Both the position numbers and the translations under genes were made by a program. Below, piece after piece: positions 29,892-32,215 of a DNA stretch of 32,215 nt (its first letter is position 1; every line of letters begins with the position of its first letter). Origin of the DNA: Thiobacillus sp. (lineage in GTDB: Bacteria; Pseudomonadota; Gammaproteobacteria; Burkholderiales; Thiobacillaceae); assembly GCA_024709685.1 (NCBI GenBank), contig JANJWF010000101.1:1-32215 (forward strand), read 5' to 3'. A model generated the notes under the pieces. That model saw only the letters and a program-made list of their open reading frames with translations. It had not been told where the DNA came from and made no database searches.

Positions 29892-30979
29892 TGGATATGA
29901 AAATCACGTGTCTACACGATAGACACCTCAAACTCGGTGCGAAAATGACCGAATTCGGTGGCTTTGATATGCCGGTATCTTATAAAGGTATCCTACAAGA
30001 ACACCAAGCGGTACGTGAAGCCTGTGGGGTATTTGATTGTTCCCACATGGGCGAGATTGACTTGAAAGGCACAGACGCGGTGAAGTTCTTAAACGAAATC
30101 ACCACCAATGATTTTTCCGATTTAAAAGACAGACAACTACAATACACCTTACTCTGTGAAGCATCGGGTGGGGTCGTCGATGATTTGATGGTTTACCAAT
30201 ACAACAAAGAACACTTTCTATTGGTTGTCAACGCTTCGAATACCACGAAAGATTTTAAATGGTTAACCAGCCATCAATCCGGGTATCAAATCGAATTGTC
30301 CAACGATTCCGAATTTTTTGGACAACTCGCTTTACAAGGACCAAAAGCAGTAGAGGTATTGAAAGGACTCATCCCTGAAGTAGAATCGCTATCCTTCATG
30401 CATTTTGACATGTTTCAATGGAAAAACCACGAATACATCATTTCAAGAAGTGGGTATACGGGTGAAGATGGGTTTGAAATCTATGGGTCACCGAAAGCGA
30501 CCGTTGAACTATGGGACCAACTGATGGGTTTACAAGTTGAACCGTGTGGATTAGGTGCGAGAGATACCTTACGTTTTGAAGCAGGACTCCCCCTCTATGG
30601 CCATGAAATCAATGGGTTCATCACACCACTCGAAGCAGGATTATCTTTGGGGGTTAAACTCCAAAAACCATTCATTGGTAGAGATGTCTTATTGAAACAA
30701 AAAGAACAAGGCCTTGAACGAAGAATCATTGGACTTGAACTGCTCGAAAGAAACATCGCCAGGGATGGGTATATTGTGTATGATGCCAATCAAAAGATGA
30801 TTGGATACATCACCACGGGCTATATGATTCCAAATACATCAAAAGCGCTTGCGAACGCGATGATTGACTCCAATGTTAAAATTGGTACAGAAGTATATGT
30901 TGAAATTAGAAACAAGATGGTGAAAGCCGTCATTAGAAATAGAAAATTCTACGAAAAGAAATATAAAAAAGAGGTCTAG
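29891..30979 (+). CDS. gcvT: Glycine cleavage system T protein (aminomethyltransferase)
   Basis: Transfers the methylene group from the aminomethyl-lipoyl arm of GcvH to tetrahydrofolate, releasing ammonia. At about 362 residues it is the usual length. Family blocks are GGFDMPVSYKGILQEHQAVR, GVFDCSHMGEI, the folate-site region GGVVDDLMVYQ, SRSGYTGEDGFEIY and ARDTLRFEAGLPLYGHEI. Two tandem ATG codons exist: 29888 overlaps the lplA stop (ATGA), 29891 is seven bases after GGAGG and has the better spacing; I use 29891. It is followed after two bases by gcvH. Confidence 0.95.
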   Translation: MDMKITCLHDRHLKLGAKMTEFGGFDMPVSYKGILQEHQAVREACGVFDCSHMGEIDLKGTDAVKFLNEITTNDFSDLKDRQLQYTLLCEASGGVVDDLMVYQYNKEHFLLVVNASNTTKDFKWLTSHQSGYQIELSNDSEFFGQLALQGPKAVEVLKGLIPEVESLSFMHFDMFQWKNHEYIISRSGYTGEDGFEIYGSPKATVELWDQLMGLQVEPCGLGARDTLRFEAGLPLYGHEINGFITPLEAGLSLGVKLQKPFIGRDVLLKQKEQGLERRIIGLELLERNIARDGYIVYDANQKMIGYITTGYMIPNTSKALANAMIDSNVKIGTEVYVEIRNKMVKAVIRNRKFYEKKYKKEV

Positions 30980-30981
30980 AC

Positions 30982-31359
30982 ATGGAAAAAATTCTAAAGG
31001 ATTTACTGTACACCCCAACCCATGAATGGGTTAAGATTGAAAACAATAAAGCGAAGATTGGTATTACGGACTATGCACAACACAGCCTTGGATCAGTGGT
31101 CTTCGTCGATTTGCCAAATATTGGCAGTACATTCGGTCAGTTTGACCCATTTGGCGCGGTAGAATCCGTCAAAGCAGCGTCCGATTTATTGATGCCAATC
31201 ACTGGTAAAGTCATCGCTGTCAATGAAGCTTTACTTTCACAACCAGAACTTTTAAACGACGATGCTTTTGCCAATTGGGTCATCGAAGTTGAAGTCTCTG
31301 ACGCAGCCGAAGTATCTAAATTATTGTCTCCAGAAGCGTATCAAAAGACCCTACATTAG
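30982..31359 (+). CDS. gcvH: Glycine cleavage system H protein
   Basis: Lipoyl carrier protein that shuttles the aminomethyl group between GcvP, GcvT and the L protein. At 125 residues it is typical. The lipoyl-lysine is K64 in the motif GAVESVKAASDL; the family start (TPTHEWVKIE, IGITDYAQHSLG) and end (ANWVIEVEV) are clear. GAGGT precedes the ATG. The TAG stop lies in an AGGAGG that serves as ribosome site for the next gene. Confidence 0.97.
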   Translation: MEKILKDLLYTPTHEWVKIENNKAKIGITDYAQHSLGSVVFVDLPNIGSTFGQFDPFGAVESVKAASDLLMPITGKVIAVNEALLSQPELLNDDAFANWVIEVEVSDAAEVSKLLSPEAYQKTLH

Positions 31360-31367
31360 GAGGACCT

Positions 31368-32215
31368 ATGTTCAAATACTTCCCGCATACTGAGCAAGAC
31401 ATCCAAGAGATGCTTGATAAAATCGGGGTTCAATCGATCGATGAGCTTTTTTTAGATTTACCTAAAAAGCTTCAAACCAAACCCGATTACCAAGTACCGC
31501 TTGCGAAAAGTGAAATTGAGCTCAGAAATCATTTCAAGGGGTTATCGGGTAAAAACCGTGAACTCATCATTTTTAGAGGGGCTGGTGCCTATGACCACTA
31601 TACACCATCAGTCATCCCAGCCATCATTTCAAGAGAAGAATTTTTAACGGCTTACACACCGTATCAACCGGAGATTGCTCAAGGTACACTTCAATACATT
31701 TTTGAATTCCAAAGCATGATTACAGACCTTACCGGGATGGATGTTTCAAACGCCTCCATGTACGATGGTCCAACAGCGACGGCTGAAGCGATGTTTATGG
31801 CCGTCTCTCAAACCAGAAAAAATAAGATTGTACTTTCCGATAACGTCAATCCGAATGTGATTGATGTTGTTAAGACCTATGCATTATATCGTGGTATTGA
31901 AGTCTTGATCATCCCTTCAAAAGCCGGTTTGGTCGACAGAACTTTATTGGATGTAGCGCTTGAAAATGCTGCTGGATTTATCGGCCAAGTACCAAACTAT
32001 TTTGGTTTGGTTGAAAACCTTACGGATGTGTCTGAAAAGGTTCAATCCAAAGGTGGTATCATGATCATCAATGCCGACCCACAAGTCTTAGAGACCATTG
32101 AGTCACCACGCAAGATGAAAGCCGATATCGCATGCGGCGAATGCCAAAGTTTAGGTATTCCTCTATCTTATGGTGGCGCATACGTTGGTTATTTAGGCAC
32201 TACTGAAAAATTATT
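31368..32215 (+). CDS. gcvPA: Glycine dehydrogenase (decarboxylating) subunit 1, 3' cut by window edge
   Basis: N-terminal-half subunit of the split P protein, which decarboxylates glycine with pyridoxal phosphate and loads GcvH. About 282 codons are present of the usual ~440-450; the frame is still open at the last base. Translation from ATG 31368 reads MFKYFPHTEQDIQEMLDKIG, then RGAGAYDHYTPSVIP, AYTPYQPEIAQGTLQYIFEF, ASMYDGPTATAEAM and, near the edge, SLGIPLSYGGAYVGYLGT, all family signatures. AGGAGG lies 3-8 bases upstream. The PLP-binding lysine belongs to subunit 2 (gcvPB), expected next. Use of split P subunits is typical of low-GC Gram-positives and thermophiles, unlike the single GcvP of most proteobacteria. 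Confidence 0.94.
   Translation, partial: MFKYFPHTEQDIQEMLDKIGVQSIDELFLDLPKKLQTKPDYQVPLAKSEIELRNHFKGLSGKNRELIIFRGAGAYDHYTPSVIPAIISREEFLTAYTPYQPEIAQGTLQYIFEFQSMITDLTGMDVSNASMYDGPTATAEAMFMAVSQTRKNKIVLSDNVNPNVIDVVKTYALYRGIEVLIIPSKAGLVDRTLLDVALENAAGFIGQVPNYFGLVENLTDVSEKVQSKGGIMIINADPQVLETIESPRKMKADIACGECQSLGIPLSYGGAYVGYLGTTEKL

Noticed and set aside
26205-32215. The AT-rich segment as a genomic island transferred into the nuo operon
   Set aside because: It has no mobility genes, direct repeats or second border in the window, consists of housekeeping genes, and begins in the middle of zwf.

Overview
The window joins two unrelated bacterial genomes. Bases 1 to about 26,207 are GC-rich (roughly 60-65 % by eye) and carry a compact housekeeping block of a Gram-negative proteobacterium. 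The protein sequences and gene order (carB-greA-DUF4149, yhbY/rlmE, ftsH-folP-glmM, pstSCAB, tpiA-secG-tRNA-Leu-nuoA...L) suggest a betaproteobacterium of the Thiobacillus/Nitrosomonadales type. That placement is from recall of gene order and was not tested by a search. Bases from about 26,213 to the end are AT-rich (roughly 40 % GC) and look like a low-GC Firmicute or an Acholeplasma/Izemoplasma-like mollicute that uses the standard code (TGA acts as a stop).

GC-rich part. (1) 1-3653: the 3' five-sixths of carB, then greA and a small DUF4149 membrane protein. (2) 3671-4676: yhbY (minus strand) divergent from rlmE. (3) 4748-8879: ftsH, a hairpin terminator, then folP overlapping glmM. (4) 8889-12728: a phosphate-transport operon pstS-pstC-pstA-pstB preceded by a good Pho box; phoU and phoB are absent. 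(5) 12758-14036: tpiA with its own promoter, secG, and tRNA-Leu(GAG). (6) 14037-14445: a 409-base gap with repeats, hairpins and the likely nuo promoter. (7) 14446-26207: the complex I operon nuoA-B-C-D-E-F-G-H-I-J-K-L and the first 88 codons of nuoM, tightly packed with many ATGA/TGATG overlaps, except for an odd 142-base GC-rich spacer between nuoA and nuoB.

Junction. At about 26,205-26,213 nuoM stops matching its family. The sequence continues directly, in a different frame, into the C-terminal third of glucose-6-phosphate dehydrogenase (zwf), and base composition changes at the same point. There is no integrase, insertion sequence, repeat or attachment site. The simplest reading is an assembly or cloning chimera and not a biological fusion.

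AT-rich part. The zwf 3' end abuts a cyclase-family (kynurenine-formamidase-like) gene and a terminator. A CotH-family lipoprotein follows with its own promoter and terminator, then a glycine-cleavage operon: a lipoate-protein ligase, gcvT, gcvH and the 5' part of gcvPA, cut by the window edge. The ligase probably attaches lipoate to GcvH, which shuttles the aminomethyl group from GcvP to GcvT.

I found no CRISPR array, prophage, insertion sequence or novel defence system. The main point for a user is the chimeric join; smaller points concern regulation of folP, pst and nuo.
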